A DNA stretch of 64,000 bases, taken from NCBI RefSeq assembly GCF_900111605.1, contig NZ_FOIA01000001.1, positions 1 to 64,000 of the forward strand, written 5' to 3'. Positions 49,688-60,265 of this stretch are shown in pieces. Positions within the stretch are counted from its first letter, which is position 1; every line of letters begins with the position of its first letter. The DNA is from Nitrosomonas marina (GTDB lineage: Bacteria; Pseudomonadota; Gammaproteobacteria; Burkholderiales; Nitrosomonadaceae). The notes below the pieces were generated by a model. The model searched no databases. It saw only the letters and a program-made list of their open reading frames with translations, and was not told the DNA's origin. Position numbers and translations under genes: made by a program.

Positions 49688-50815
49688 ATGAGAAATAGAC
49701 TGTACATCTCCAATTTTTTTTCAGGCATGTTTGCCCGCGTCCTGTTATCGGTGCTGATAACAGTAATGTTTGGCTTTGCCAACGCAGGTAATACAGATTT
49801 CATCACTGAGGATTTCGTGCTGTCCGATACCGAAAAGGAAAAGCGTGTCGGCGAAGCTTATTACCGGGCCGACCAGAAATGGATGGTTTATCAGGCGGAA
49901 GTGGCAGATGAAAACCCTTTTTACCAGATTTATCTGAAGCATCTGGAGACCGGCAAGATCCGTCAGGTATCACCCGGTATCGGGAAAACCACATGCTCCT
50001 GGGTTCATCCATCGGCGGACAAAGTGTTGTTTTCTTCGACGCACGAAGATCCGGATGCAAGGAACAAAATGACAGCGGAACTGGAGCGTAGAAAATCGGG
50101 TGAACGAAAGTCATATGCCTGGGATTATGATGAACATTATGATATTTACGAAACCGATCTGGAAGGCAATAACATCAGAAATTTGACCAATGTTTTGGGA
50201 TATGATGCGGAGGCGTCCTGGTCTCCGGACGGCAACTATATTGCATTTGCTTCAAACAGGCGTGCCTATACTGAAAAACTGACTGAAGCCGAGGCGGAAT
50301 TGTTCAAAAAGGATCCGTCTTCAATGATCGATATTTATATCATGGATGCTGATGGCTCGAATGTAAAACGACTCACGCATACCAATGTCTACGATGGCGG
50401 TCCTTTTTTTAGCACGGATGGCAAACGCATCGTCTGGCGGCGTTTTTCTCCAAACGGCCGGGAAGCGGAAGTATTCACGATGAATATCGACGGTACCGAT
50501 CAAAAACAGATTACGCATCTGAAGGCACTGTCATGGGCGCCATTTTATCATCCGTCCAACGAATATATTATTTTCTCGACCAATATCCATGGACACAGAA
50601 ATTTCGAATTGTACATCGTAGATGTAGAAGGAGAAAAATCGCCTGTCCGTGTTACCGATAAACCTGGATTTGACGGTTTGCCTGTTTTTACACCGGACGG
50701 AAATTACCTGACATGGACCAGTGATCGTGTGCCGACCAAAAAAGGCCATTTGTTTCACGGCAAGTGGAATCATGAAAAGGCAATGCAGAGCCTGTCCCTG
50801 AAACGGTCGGAGTGA
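49688..50815 (+). CDS. Secreted TolB-like beta-propeller protein
   Basis: This 375-residue protein has a signal peptide (residues 1-34, cleavage near NAG). The body has repeated WD40-like PD40 units: ASWSPDGNYIAFASNRR, PFFSTDGKRIVWRRFSPNG, APFYHPSNEYIIFSTN and LPVFTPDGNYLTWTSDR. About six blades are visible from residue 60. Such periplasmic or extracellular propellers act as scaffolds or bind peptide tails. It resembles TolB without the amino-terminal domain, and no tol/pal neighbours are present. The specific role is unknown. Confidence 0.85.
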   Translation: MRNRLYISNFFSGMFARVLLSVLITVMFGFANAGNTDFITEDFVLSDTEKEKRVGEAYYRADQKWMVYQAEVADENPFYQIYLKHLETGKIRQVSPGIGKTTCSWVHPSADKVLFSSTHEDPDARNKMTAELERRKSGERKSYAWDYDEHYDIYETDLEGNNIRNLTNVLGYDAEASWSPDGNYIAFASNRRAYTEKLTEAEAELFKKDPSSMIDIYIMDADGSNVKRLTHTNVYDGGPFFSTDGKRIVWRRFSPNGREAEVFTMNIDGTDQKQITHLKALSWAPFYHPSNEYIIFSTNIHGHRNFELYIVDVEGEKSPVRVTDKPGFDGLPVFTPDGNYLTWTSDRVPTKKGHLFHGKWNHEKAMQSLSLKRSE

Positions 50816-50978
50816 TCTGGATACAGAGGTAAAAACACGTTATTGCGCTGATTAAATTATGCTGATTAATCAGATGACAGTGAGTTTGCGTATCCGCTAT
50901 TACAGCGCATGACGTGTATTGCGCTTGTTTGTCTTAAACCGGTTTTTCAAAATTGGGCTGTATTTGTTAGGAGGCAGG

Positions 50979-51671
50979 TTATTTCTGTTCCTGCCGCTTC
51001 TGTTTTCCCTGTGCTACAGCGCTTCGTAAAGCAGCCAGTTTTTGCGCGAGTACTGCATTTTTTTCATTAGTGGCGATCGGATTCTGATGGATGGGAACAG
51101 TAGCTGCAGTTGCAGACGCTGTTTCGTTGGCAGGTTGCGGCTTTTTGACGCGCCTGACAGATAAGACACGACGTACAAGTAACAGTATAAGCACAGCCAG
51201 AATTCCGGCTGATGCGGGTATCAAATAAGTCGAATACCGGGAGAAGAGAGTTCGCCAGCTTTGTATATCAAAAAAGGTTATATTCGTTTCGGAATAAACC
51301 TGTGTAGTTGCTGAACCAACCATGAACCGACCGGGTTCGGCATCGGCGGTTTCTAGTGAACTGCCCTGGTTATCCAAATCGCTTTCTATCTGAATAGTCT
51401 GCACCGGTTGTTGCTGTTCGATGACCGCAGTATTAAGGACGGCAATTTTTTGTTCCAGACGTGCTATACGTTCGTTCAATGCTTCGATAATTTGAGTTTC
51501 TTCTGCAGCTTTCTGTTCCAGCGTGTTAATCGCCTGCAGTAATCGCGAATCGATAGGGGTTTCGTCGGAACGATCTGGACGGTGCTGTGGTGCCGTATCG
51601 CTTGATACGGCACCAGTAAATAACAACACAAAGAAAAAAATCAAAAATGTTGTTAATTTGATATGCGGCAT
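50979..51671 (-). CDS. Unrecognised membrane protein with coiled coil
   Basis: I do not recognise a family. The 230-residue chain has a signal or anchor segment (residues 6-24), a coiled-coil stretch (about 43-80, IDSRLLQAINTLEQKAAEETQIIEALNERIARLEQKI), a Gln/Ser-rich spacer, and one strong membrane helix (about residues 150-172, LIPASAGILAVLILLLV). A basic linker and an Ala/Gln/Lys-rich cytoplasmic tail follow. The gene pairs with the DUF4124 gene upstream (32 nt gap) and may share its transcript. A perfect hairpin lies inside the 5' coding part. Confidence 0.6.
   Translation of the reverse strand: MPHIKLTTFLIFFFVLLFTGAVSSDTAPQHRPDRSDETPIDSRLLQAINTLEQKAAEETQIIEALNERIARLEQKIAVLNTAVIEQQQPVQTIQIESDLDNQGSSLETADAEPGRFMVGSATTQVYSETNITFFDIQSWRTLFSRYSTYLIPASAGILAVLILLLVRRVLSVRRVKKPQPANETASATAATVPIHQNPIATNEKNAVLAQKLAALRSAVAQGKQKRQEQK
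51589..51614. repeat. Perfect inverted repeat inside the coiled-coil gene
   Basis: GGTGCCGTATC at 51589-51599 and GATACGGCACC at 51604-51614 form an 11-bp stem with a 4-nt loop, within the codons just after the signal segment of the minus-strand gene at 50979-51671. Confidence 0.7.
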
Positions 51672-51703
51672 TTAATGTGCGATAAATTGCTGTAAATTAA
51701 ATT

Positions 51704-52174
51704 TTACTTGCAAAACGTTTTAATGCTTTCATTGGCTTCATCAATTTTTTGCTGGCGCAGGTTGTCATCGGCATAGACCAGACCCCCTTTGCCATCCGGG
51801 ATTCGTAACCGGGGTGATTCAGAAAATACTCTTAATCTGCTCTGTGCGTCAACACATTTTTTTTGATTCTCGGCGGCTTCAGTTTTTCGCTGTGCTTCTT
51901 TTTTTAATCTTTCCTGGCGGCGTTTGTCGTATTCGAGTCTTTGTTCGACCAGTTCATCAGTCTTATCCGTCTCAGTGTCGCTCATCGTGCTGGCAGCAGA
52001 TACAGGTGTGGGCGATGCTTGAATTTTAAGTTGTTGTTCGTTCTGAACATTGGCAGATGGCGGCGGCTGGTCTGAATACTGTGTTTTGCCCTGTTCATCA
52101 ACCCATTTAAAAAGCTGTGCTGATACCGGCAAACTGAAAGACAACACCGATACTATGAAAATAAGATAACGCAT
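51704..52174 (-). CDS. DUF4124 domain periplasmic protein
   Basis: This 156-residue protein has a signal peptide (MRYLIFIVSVLSFSLPVSAQ). It continues directly with LFKWVDEQGKTQYSDQPPP, the signature of DUF4124, a small domain seen in many proteobacterial envelope proteins of unknown role. The rest is charged, helical and coiled-coil-like (EQRLEYDKRRQERLKKEAQRK). I placed the start at the ATG at 52174, which has GGAG upstream; the TTG at 52186 is less likely. Confidence 0.85.
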   Translation of the reverse strand: MRYLIFIVSVLSFSLPVSAQLFKWVDEQGKTQYSDQPPPSANVQNEQQLKIQASPTPVSAASTMSDTETDKTDELVEQRLEYDKRRQERLKKEAQRKTEAAENQKKCVDAQSRLRVFSESPRLRIPDGKGGLVYADDNLRQQKIDEANESIKTFCK

Positions 52175-52333
52175 TTTTTTCTCCAAAAAACTGATAAGTC
52201 AATAAAAAAATGACCGACATTAACAGTATTCATTACGGATCAATCTGCCATAAAGTGAGCATCTAAACGGTAATAATTTGAAAAACATATCATTCGATAG
52301 TTGAATTGCTGCAAAAAATATTCATGAATTGGA

Positions 52334-52339
52334 TATAAT
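52334..52339 (+). promoter_or_regulatory. Candidate -10 element upstream of guaB
   Basis: TATAAT at 52334-52339 lies 28 nt before the guaB ATG and matches the sigma-70 -10 consensus exactly. A -35 box at normal spacing is not evident; TTGCTG at 52306-52311 is 22 nt away. The short leader leaves no room for a purine riboswitch here. Confidence 0.4.
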
Positions 52340-52358
52340 ATCGCTTTGTAATGGATAG

Positions 52359-53831
<1,473 letters not shown>

Positions 53832-53842
53832 AACAGGCCGAC

Positions 53843-55405
53843 ATGCATCAAAAAATTCTTATCCTGGATTTCGGGTCCCAGTATACGCAGCTGATTGCCC
53901 GGCGTGTGCGTGAATCGGGTGTGTATTGCGAGCTGCATCCCTACGATGTAACTGCTGAATTTATTGAACGCTTTTCTCCACAGGGCATTATACTGTCGGG
54001 CGGGCCGGCTTCTGTGGTAGAAATTGAAACACCGCGCGCACCACAGATCGTATTTGAGCTTGGTGTGCCTGTTCTGGGTATCTGTTATGGCATGCAGACG
54101 ATGGCTGCCCAGCTTGGTGGAATCGTTGAAAATGCAGTCGTCCGCGAATTCGGATATGCCGAGATTTCGACCACAGGCGGCGGCACATTATTGATGGACA
54201 TTCAGGACCGTATCGACACTCAGGGTCAAAACATACTGGATGTCTGGATGAGTCACGGCGACAAGGTCGAAACGATGCCGCCCGGCTTTCAGGTAATGGC
54301 GCTGAATGCGGCAACACCGATTGCCGCGATGGCTGACGAGCAGCGCCGTTTTTATGGTATCCAGTTTCATCCTGAAGTGACGCACACTTTGCAGGGAAAA
54401 GCGATTATCGACCGTTTTTTGCATGACATTTGCAATCTCGGCCGCGACTGGAATATGCCTGATTATGTCGAAGAAGCAATCGGCAGGATACGAGCGACCG
54501 TCGGGCATGATGGCGTGATTCTGGGTTTGTCGGGCGGAGTGGATTCCTCGGTTGCAGCGGCACTGATCCACAAAGCAGTTGGCGACCAGTTGACCTGCGT
54601 GTTCGTAGACAACGGATTATTGCGCGCCAACGAGGCCAGGCAGGTAATGGATACTTTTGCCAATCATCTTGAGGTTAAGGTGATTCATGTGGATGCCAGC
54701 CGGATTTTTTTTGAGCGGCTTAAGGGCGTCAACGACCCTGAAGAAAAACGTCGTATTATCGGTCGTGAGTTTGTCGAGATTTTTCAGGGTGAGGCCGAAA
54801 AAATAATCGATGCCCAGTGGCTGGCGCAGGGTACGATTTATCCGGATGTGATTGAATCGGCGGGGGGCAAGACCAAAAAAGCGAATACCATCAAATCACA
54901 CCACAATGTTGGTGGTTTGCCGGAAACGCTTCATTTAAAACTACTCGAGCCTTTACGCGAACTGTTCAAAGACGAGGTGCGCGAGCTTGGTCTGGCACTT
55001 GGCCTGCCGCGCGATATGATCAACCGCCATCCTTTTCCTGGCCCGGGGCTGGGCGTACGGATTCTCGGCGAAGTCAAATACGAATATGCAGAGCTGCTCA
55101 GGCACGCCGATCAGATTTTTATTGAAGAGCTGCACCGCGCTGGCTGGTATCAAAAAACATCCCAGGCGTTTGCAGTTTTTGTGCCGGTAAAATCGGTGGG
55201 TGTCATGGGGGACGGTCGCACCTACGAATATGTAATCGCTTTGCGTGCGGTGCAAACCCAGGATTTCATGACCGCCAACTGGGCCGAGCTGCCGTATTCG
55301 CTACTCGGCAAGGTTTCAAACCGTATCATCAATGAGATCCGGGGAATCAACCGGGTCGTATACGATATCTCTGGAAAACCACCAGCGACGATTGAGTGGG
55401 AGTAG
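53843..55405 (+). CDS. guaA: GMP synthase (glutamine-hydrolysing)
   Basis: This 520-residue enzyme converts XMP to GMP using glutamine and ATP. The class I glutaminase domain (about residues 1-195) has C81 in [10 protein letters not shown] and the His/Glu pair in QFHPEVTHT. The ATP-pyrophosphatase domain has [14 protein letters not shown]. The C-terminal dimerisation domain ends PPATIEWE, which is the standard end. It lies 11 nt after guaB in the same operon. Confidence 0.98.
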   Translation: MHQKILILDFGSQYTQLIARRVRESGVYCELHPYDVTAEFIERFSPQGIILSGGPASVVEIETPRAPQIVFELGVPVLGICYGMQTMAAQLGGIVENAVVREFGYAEISTTGGGTLLMDIQDRIDTQGQNILDVWMSHGDKVETMPPGFQVMALNAATPIAAMADEQRRFYGIQFHPEVTHTLQGKAIIDRFLHDICNLGRDWNMPDYVEEAIGRIRATVGHDGVILGLSGGVDSSVAAALIHKAVGDQLTCVFVDNGLLRANEARQVMDTFANHLEVKVIHVDASRIFFERLKGVNDPEEKRRIIGREFVEIFQGEAEKIIDAQWLAQGTIYPDVIESAGGKTKKANTIKSHHNVGGLPETLHLKLLEPLRELFKDEVRELGLALGLPRDMINRHPFPGPGLGVRILGEVKYEYAELLRHADQIFIEELHRAGWYQKTSQAFAVFVPVKSVGVMGDGRTYEYVIALRAVQTQDFMTANWAELPYSLLGKVSNRIINEIRGINRVVYDISGKPPATIEWE

Positions 55406-55459
55406 TCAGAGTCGGCGTTTCATTTTGAATTTACGTGTTGTTTTTGATTGCCTCGAAAT

Positions 55460-55486
55460 CATATCTCCGGCACTGCCGGAGATATG
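55460..55486. terminator. Perfect 13-bp inverted repeat between convergent genes
   Basis: CATATCTCCGGCA at 55460-55472 and TGCCGGAGATATG at 55474-55486 are perfect complements around a single C. It lies between guaA (ends 55405) and the converging gene ending at 55557, so it may stop transcription from both sides, although neither strand has a clear T-run. Confidence 0.5.
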
Positions 55487-55556
55487 AAGCAGGACGAGAT
55501 ATGGTTTATTTCATATTCCCATAAGAAGACATATGTTCCGGGTTTAGCCCGACTGT

Positions 55557-56636
55557 CTACCGGGGAACAACTGTTATAGTTTTACCGGTATGGCTGTCAT
55601 CCAGTTTCTTCAACCCGCCATTCGGTGTATTTACTTTCAGTTTATTAATAGGCTTGGTGGTGGTTTCTTTGGGAGTGGCTGTATCAATCAAAGGTTTTCC
55701 TTTAAATGTTTTGCCATTAATCAAGGTATGTGCTTTGCTGTTACAGGTCTTGCCTTTCAGTTTCAATAATTCGTTTATCGCCAGACCAATTTCACTGGTG
55801 AGTACGGATGTCAGCACATACCTATAATAACCGACGTCATATCGGCTGCCCTTGAAGTTTCCAGTGAAGTCGTTTATTTTGATTCGAGGAAATTTTGCGC
55901 TGCCAAATTTTTCTTCAATTTGACCTATGGTGTAAAACAGAGATACGGCATGGGATTTCAAGTAAGATTCGATTGCTTTTTTGTTACTACGAGCAGGTAG
56001 TTTTTTACCAGTAATTGCTTCTACCGCCTTCTGGTTATCGTACAGGAAATCCACTGTATTTTTATCCAGTCGACCGGTACGGCCATATTCCAGAAAATCC
56101 ACCAGCCATTGATAGATAGCAGTATTTTGATCAATGATTTTCCAGTAGCCGATATTGTATATGGCAGTATAGGACTCAATGCCCACCAACGAAATCAGCG
56201 CTCCGATGCCGGTGCTCGCAGATACGACTTCGGCGGTCAATTCCATCGACGACAGCAAAGTAGCCAGAATACTTACGCTTTCACCTGTTACAAGCCCTTT
56301 GATTTCATCAGCCAAATCGCATTGCTTGATGTCGATTTTGAATCTTTCTTTCCATTTGATTAGCAACGCCAGATTCTTGTCTGTAATGTAATTTTTATCC
56401 AGCTGCTTTTTTATCTCCTGCAATTGCGCAATGCGTTGACTGATTGTTACTTTGCACTGGCTGCATGTGTCAAGTTCCAGTGTCTTGGCCTGTGCATATG
56501 CGGTATTTTGGAAACCACTGAATCCGGAAAATAGTAATAATAGAAAAAATACGATATGCCATTGAAAAATTGATTTTTTTGAGTGATCAAGCTGTTTTCG
56601 AACTACTGCATCCTGATTTGATTTGATGGTATTCAT
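55557..56636 (-). CDS. Unrecognised exported protein
   Basis: I do not recognise this family. The 359-residue protein has an N-terminal membrane or signal segment (residues 23-48, WHIVFFLLLLFSGFSGFQNTAYA). A Cys-x-x-Cys motif (TCSQCKV) and a helical stretch follow. A middle hydrophobic helix lies near residues 118-145 (SILATLLSSMELTAEVVSASTGIGALISLVG). The C-terminal third is basic, with Lys-Pro-Thr spacers. It reads as a periplasmic or membrane protein of unknown role. An AAGGAG ribosome-binding site supports the start at 56636. Confidence 0.6.
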   Translation of the reverse strand: MNTIKSNQDAVVRKQLDHSKKSIFQWHIVFFLLLLFSGFSGFQNTAYAQAKTLELDTCSQCKVTISQRIAQLQEIKKQLDKNYITDKNLALLIKWKERFKIDIKQCDLADEIKGLVTGESVSILATLLSSMELTAEVVSASTGIGALISLVGIESYTAIYNIGYWKIIDQNTAIYQWLVDFLEYGRTGRLDKNTVDFLYDNQKAVEAITGKKLPARSNKKAIESYLKSHAVSLFYTIGQIEEKFGSAKFPRIKINDFTGNFKGSRYDVGYYRYVLTSVLTSEIGLAINELLKLKGKTCNSKAHTLINGKTFKGKPLIDTATPKETTTKPINKLKVNTPNGGLKKLDDSHTGKTITVVPR

Positions 56637-57140
56637 TTCATGCTCCTTGTGCGTTGATTAAAAAATGACAACTACATTTTTCTTTACGTACGAGACAGAG
56701 ATTTGGATTGGTCTGTAAAACAACGAATACCTGGTTGCAAATTAACCTACTGAATTTAGATATTAATTTTTTATGCCATTTAACTCCAGTGAAGCGGGTG
56801 AGAGCTGTAGTTCGGGACAGGAATATATGTGGAGGATGAATCTGGAGTTGAGAATTTAGAACAACAGGGAGGGTTCTTGCATTTTTCCAGGCATGAAGCG
56901 CTAGCCGCTTTTTGGTCAGAAAACCGTTATTCAGCGGCGTTACTCATGCTATGGATTTGTGCATGGTATGATAAGCGTGCCGCTACATACCGTTCTAATC
57001 GAATCGTAAAAGCGCATGCGTCAGGCTGGTATTAGCGGCGTTTATTTTCGAACGACATGTTTCGAGAAATGCTGAGACGTCTATGAAACATTATATTTCA
57101 AACGACTCATTTTTCTGCCGTGCGCTTATTAATCAATTCG
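56637..57140. other. Gene-poor region between two exported-protein genes
   Basis: About 500 nt. A plus-strand frame at 56829-57035 starts with GTG, has no ribosome-binding site and shows no motif, so it is not called. No repeats or RNA genes were seen. Confidence 0.5.
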
Positions 57141-57566
57141 TCAATACTGGAATAATTTGCTCAGTTCCAGTCGCAACGATTCAGGCGTTTGTGGTGTGTA
57201 CAGCGTTTGCAGTCTGTCTCCGTCAGCCGAGAAAAATACCAATCCAGCCGGCATCAGGCCGTGCCTGTCGGTAAATGTTCTACCTTCCGGTGTATTGATG
57301 TCGGCGACGATAAAAGCCAGACGCTCTGCATAGTCATCTCTGATCGCATTCATGGCTGCCATTGTTTCTCCACTCTGAAGAATATTGTCGTCATGGACCA
57401 GCAACAGTACAGGTGTTCCCTGGCCAATTAAGGATGTGTCACCCGAAAAACCGCGGGGTAGAAGCGATACGGCAAAGAACACGATCACCAGGATCAACGT
57501 TAGTGTAACAAACTTCGGCCATTTGCTTTGTTTAACTGCAGGCTGTTTTATTTTCTTGTTTGGCAT
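57141..57566 (-). CDS. Membrane-anchored thioredoxin-fold protein lacking the CxxC site
   Basis: This 141-residue protein has a single hydrophobic anchor (about residues 20-36, FVTLTLILVIVFFAVSLLP). A thioredoxin-like domain follows: PVLLLVHDDN where a CxxC would normally follow, LAFIVADINTPEGRTFTDRHGL, and the cis-Pro region MPAGLVFFSADG. There are no cysteines at the active site, so it is unlikely to be an oxidoreductase; it could be a chaperone or binding module. I used the ATG at 57566; an open frame continues to 57614. Confidence 0.65.
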   Translation of the reverse strand: MPNKKIKQPAVKQSKWPKFVTLTLILVIVFFAVSLLPRGFSGDTSLIGQGTPVLLLVHDDNILQSGETMAAMNAIRDDYAERLAFIVADINTPEGRTFTDRHGLMPAGLVFFSADGDRLQTLYTPQTPESLRLELSKLFQY

Positions 57567-57579
57567 TGTTGTCGCTCGA

Positions 57580-57852
57580 TCAATGGATAAGTAAATTTCG
57601 TGACAGTTTAACAAAATTATTAGTGCGGCGTGCGGGTTGAATCAACGAAGCATGACAGTCGGGACAATGAAGTTGAGAGGTTTCAGTAATTACAAAGTTA
57701 TCTGTTTTGTTTGGATAAAAATGTACCAGGAAAATGTTGTAATTGTATGTGGCACCTATTTCCAAGTGCGAAAGATCCATCGGTTCATGTGGTGCGATGC
57801 CAGTCTGCTGTTCCGGAACAAAGCAGTTCAACGTTTCTTTAGCGTGCGTCAT
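57580..57852 (-). CDS. Possible small protein with CPDC motif
   Basis: This 90-codon frame on the same strand ends 13 nt before the thioredoxin-fold gene, as an upstream operon partner would. It has a C-P-D-C-H segment (residues 63-67) that could bind metal, and otherwise no recognisable domain. There is no clear ribosome-binding site at 57852, and the composition is only mildly protein-like. It may be real or chance. Confidence 0.3.
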   Translation of the reverse strand: MTHAKETLNCFVPEQQTGIAPHEPMDLSHLEIGATYNYNIFLVHFYPNKTDNFVITETSQLHCPDCHASLIQPARRTNNFVKLSRNLLIH

Positions 57853-58170
57853 TGATCGTGAAATGGTACGGTTGTTATTTTAATTATTGATTTCATCGCT
57901 TAATTCGGAAATCAACGTAATCCCAGGGCAAATTATATCAAGTGATATGCCTGATTTTTACTGCCGAAACATTATCGGTGCGTTGATTGGACTGCTTATC
58001 TTGATTCGTGGTTTGATCGTTGCCAGATTGGTTTTCTGCTGATAGATTGTTACGAAAAACTCCCGGCTTCTCTTGGAAGCAACACTAATACTGCTTGGCG
58101 CTTTAATTACGGTATCATTGCAACTTGTGCGTGTAGTTACAATTTGCACCTCTTGCAGAAGGAGTAGCCA
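57853..58170. other. Divergent intergenic region upstream of the PLDc_N gene
   Basis: This stretch of 318 nt should hold promoters for the minus-strand gene at 57852 and the plus-strand gene at 58171. A minus-strand frame at 57958-58149 is low in support. A strong ribosome-binding site (GAAGGAG) lies at 58158-58164. Confidence 0.45.
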
Positions 58171-58350
58171 ATGGGTATTGAAGTGGGCGGTTTTTTTGGA
58201 TTGATATTACTGATTCTGAATGTATGGGCTATTGTTAGGGTCGTACAGAGTGCTGCGGGTACAGGCAGTAAAGTACTCTGGATTGTATTGATACTGTTGT
58301 TGCCAGTGTTCGGCTTGATTATGTGGTTTTTTTTCGGACCCAAAGGGTAG
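58171..58350 (+). CDS. Small two-helix membrane protein, PLDc_N (phospholipase D nuclease N-terminal) family
   Basis: This 59-residue protein begins MGIEVGGFFGLILLILNVWA. Two hydrophobic helices (about residues 7-24 and 34-55) are joined by a short loop, and it ends in LPVFGLIMWFFFGPKG. The PLP-x-G-x-I-x-W-x-x-x-GP-x pattern at the second helix is the PLDc_N signature also seen at the start of cardiolipin synthases. A strong ribosome-binding site 6 nt upstream supports translation. Function unknown. No partner gene is adjacent; the AI-2E transporter gene converges from the other side. Confidence 0.85.
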   Translation: MGIEVGGFFGLILLILNVWAIVRVVQSAAGTGSKVLWIVLILLLPVFGLIMWFFFGPKG

Positions 58351-58533
58351 TGGTAATGCTGTATCGGGGAAGGACCTTGTTCAGGCCTGATGCCAAAGCA
58401 TAGTTCGGCAGGCTTGCCATTCGAAATGGCTGGCTACTTGTAGCACTGCTCAAAAAGTTATTCAATTGCTTTTGAGTTTAATGGACTGACTGGCGGGAAA
58501 GCTTGTATGTATTCCGGTTGATGTTTCCGGTTG

Positions 58534-59676
58534 TTATTGTTTTGTCGGATTTTCATTGGCAGTCTGATTTTTGGTCGTATCCGATTCGGTTTTCGGTTGA
58601 TCATGATCATTGTTTACACCAGTATCTGCAACGCCAGCATTGAGATCTTTGCCAAAGATCTGCCAGAAGGCGACGAACAGAACAGCGATCAAAGGGCCAA
58701 CCACAAATCCGTTAATACCGAACAATCCGATTCCGCCGAGTGTGGAAAGCAACACCATCCAGTCCGGCAGCTTGGTATCGCGGCCGACCAGAATGGGACG
58801 CAATACGTTATCGGCAAGACCGATAACCAGGATACCGTAGGCGACTAATATTGAAGCTTCCGCCCACTGCCCGTCAGCGTAAAGGTAAACGGCAGCTGGT
58901 AGCCAGATCAGGCCAGCGCCGACTGCCGGTATCAGTGATAATACCGCCATCACTACTCCCCATAACAGTGGTGCGGGAATATCGAGAACCCAGAAAATGA
59001 AACCACCCAGTGCGCCCTGAACCATTGCCACTACTAGATTACCCTTGACAGTCGCACGTGCTACGCCTGCAATATTTTGAAACAGCAACCGTTCGCGTTC
59101 GTCGCCCAGCGGAATGACATAAACCAGTTTTTCTATCAACTGTCTGCCGTCACGCAGCAGGAAAAATGCGATATACAGCATCAACGCAAGTTTCAGTAGA
59201 AAATTGAAAGTGCCGACACCCACCGCTACGGCGTTTTGCGTCAGGAAACTGCCGGTGGCCAGTGCAGCTTTGGTCGCATTCTCACGCAGAGAGGAAATGT
59301 CCACGCCTATGCGCTCCAGAAATTCCTGTGCTACCGGAAAAGCCTGGCGAATTCGGTCAATGTATTGCGCAGGTTGAATTTCACCGGTGTCGATGCGCTG
59401 ATATAAAGCTATACCCTGTTGTAGAAATGAAGTCAGCAGCAGTAACACAGGAATAACAACCAGAAAAACACAGGCAGTCAATGTGATCAGGGCGGTGAAA
59501 TTTGGATGCTCACCCACTTTTCTTTCAAGCCACATTTGCATTGGGTGGAATAGAATTGCAATGATGCACGCCCACAGAATTGATTCAAAAAATGGTTGAA
59601 GCAGAAATAAAAACAGACAGGAAACAAACGTCAATATGATCAGAAAAGTCCATCGCTCAAGTTCTTCTACTTTCAT
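58534..59676 (-). CDS. AI-2E family transporter (PerM/YdiK-like)
   Basis: This 380-residue protein has about eight membrane helices and the family landmarks FESILWACIIAILFHPMQMWLERK near the N-terminus, the PLLWGVVMAVLSLIPAVGAGLIWLPAA loop, and a GIGLFGINGFVVGPLIAVLFVAFW motif close to the end. Members carry ions or small molecules, and only some are linked to autoinducer-2 export. The C-terminal tail is acidic and polar (ADTGVNNDHDQPKTESD). It is monocistronic and convergent with the PLDc_N gene. Confidence 0.9.
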   Translation of the reverse strand: MKVEELERWTFLIILTFVSCLFLFLLQPFFESILWACIIAILFHPMQMWLERKVGEHPNFTALITLTACVFLVVIPVLLLLTSFLQQGIALYQRIDTGEIQPAQYIDRIRQAFPVAQEFLERIGVDISSLRENATKAALATGSFLTQNAVAVGVGTFNFLLKLALMLYIAFFLLRDGRQLIEKLVYVIPLGDERERLLFQNIAGVARATVKGNLVVAMVQGALGGFIFWVLDIPAPLLWGVVMAVLSLIPAVGAGLIWLPAAVYLYADGQWAEASILVAYGILVIGLADNVLRPILVGRDTKLPDWMVLLSTLGGIGLFGINGFVVGPLIAVLFVAFWQIFGKDLNAGVADTGVNNDHDQPKTESDTTKNQTANENPTKQ

Positions 59677-59833
59677 AATTCGCCATCTGCAAGTACATGA
59701 ATTTCAAAAATGCTGGAAACAATAATGCTGGAATCAAGCTAAAAATGGCGAATCGCCGCTAGTAGATTACTGATCGGCAATAAATTCTGGCATTGCCGAT
59801 GTGCTTTAATTATTGATGTTAGCAGTTTTATGG

Positions 59834-60208
59834 TCAGAACCATTCCTGGAAAAAAGGCTGTGTTTCAGCTTTTCTGACAATATCATTCTCTTCTTCGGCC
59901 GGACCAAGGGCTCTTTCTTTAACTGTGGTTTCCTGTCTGTCCCGTTCTATAATCGCCATACCGGCCTGGTTCAGCCCGACTGCGACCGAGAAAATAGTAA
60001 TTGAATTAATAATATAGAAAATCAATTTATAGTAAAACGCAACCGATTTGTCTGCCAGAGCCATTGAACCAAATACGAAGCTGACTATCAGTGCGGTAAC
60101 GGCACCTGGAAACCCGAATGTGGTTACCAGAGTGCCTGTAATCATGGTTGTCGCACTGCCGGCAAGGCCTGGCGTGATCATTGACCTGGAACTAATAAAA
60201 TTATCCAT
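59834..60208 (-). CDS. Small three-helix membrane protein beside a lysozyme gene
   Basis: I do not recognise this family. The 124-residue protein has three hydrophobic helices: about residues 12-31 (GLAGSATTMITGTLVTTFGF), 33-53 (PGAVTALIVSFVFGSMALAD) and 58-82 (AFYYKLIFYIINSITIFSVAV). A roughly 40-residue cytoplasmic-looking acidic and charged tail follows (ERDRQETTVKERALGPAEEEND). An AGGTGA ribosome-binding site precedes the ATG. It lies 57 nt downstream of a lysozyme gene on the same strand. Size, topology and location resemble a holin, but sequence alone does not prove it. Confidence 0.6.
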   Translation of the reverse strand: MDNFISSRSMITPGLAGSATTMITGTLVTTFGFPGAVTALIVSFVFGSMALADKSVAFYYKLIFYIINSITIFSVAVGLNQAGMAIIERDRQETTVKERALGPAEEENDIVRKAETQPFFQEWF

Positions 60209-60265
60209 GCTGTCACCTGTTAAGGTTATTTGATTATGGTTGTGTCTGCTATATCAGTAAACGGA

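Noticed and set aside
50847..50873. Direct repeat GCTGATTAA with palindrome CTGATTAATCAG
   Set aside because: Lies between two convergent genes where an operator would have no promoter to act on; short AT-rich palindromes are common by chance.
56829..57035. A 68-codon plus-strand frame
   Set aside because: GTG start without a ribosome-binding site and no recognisable features.
57958..58149. A 63-codon minus-strand frame upstream of the PLDc_N gene
   Set aside because: Lies in the expected promoter region, is Ser/Thr/Lys-rich without motifs, and has no ribosome-binding site.
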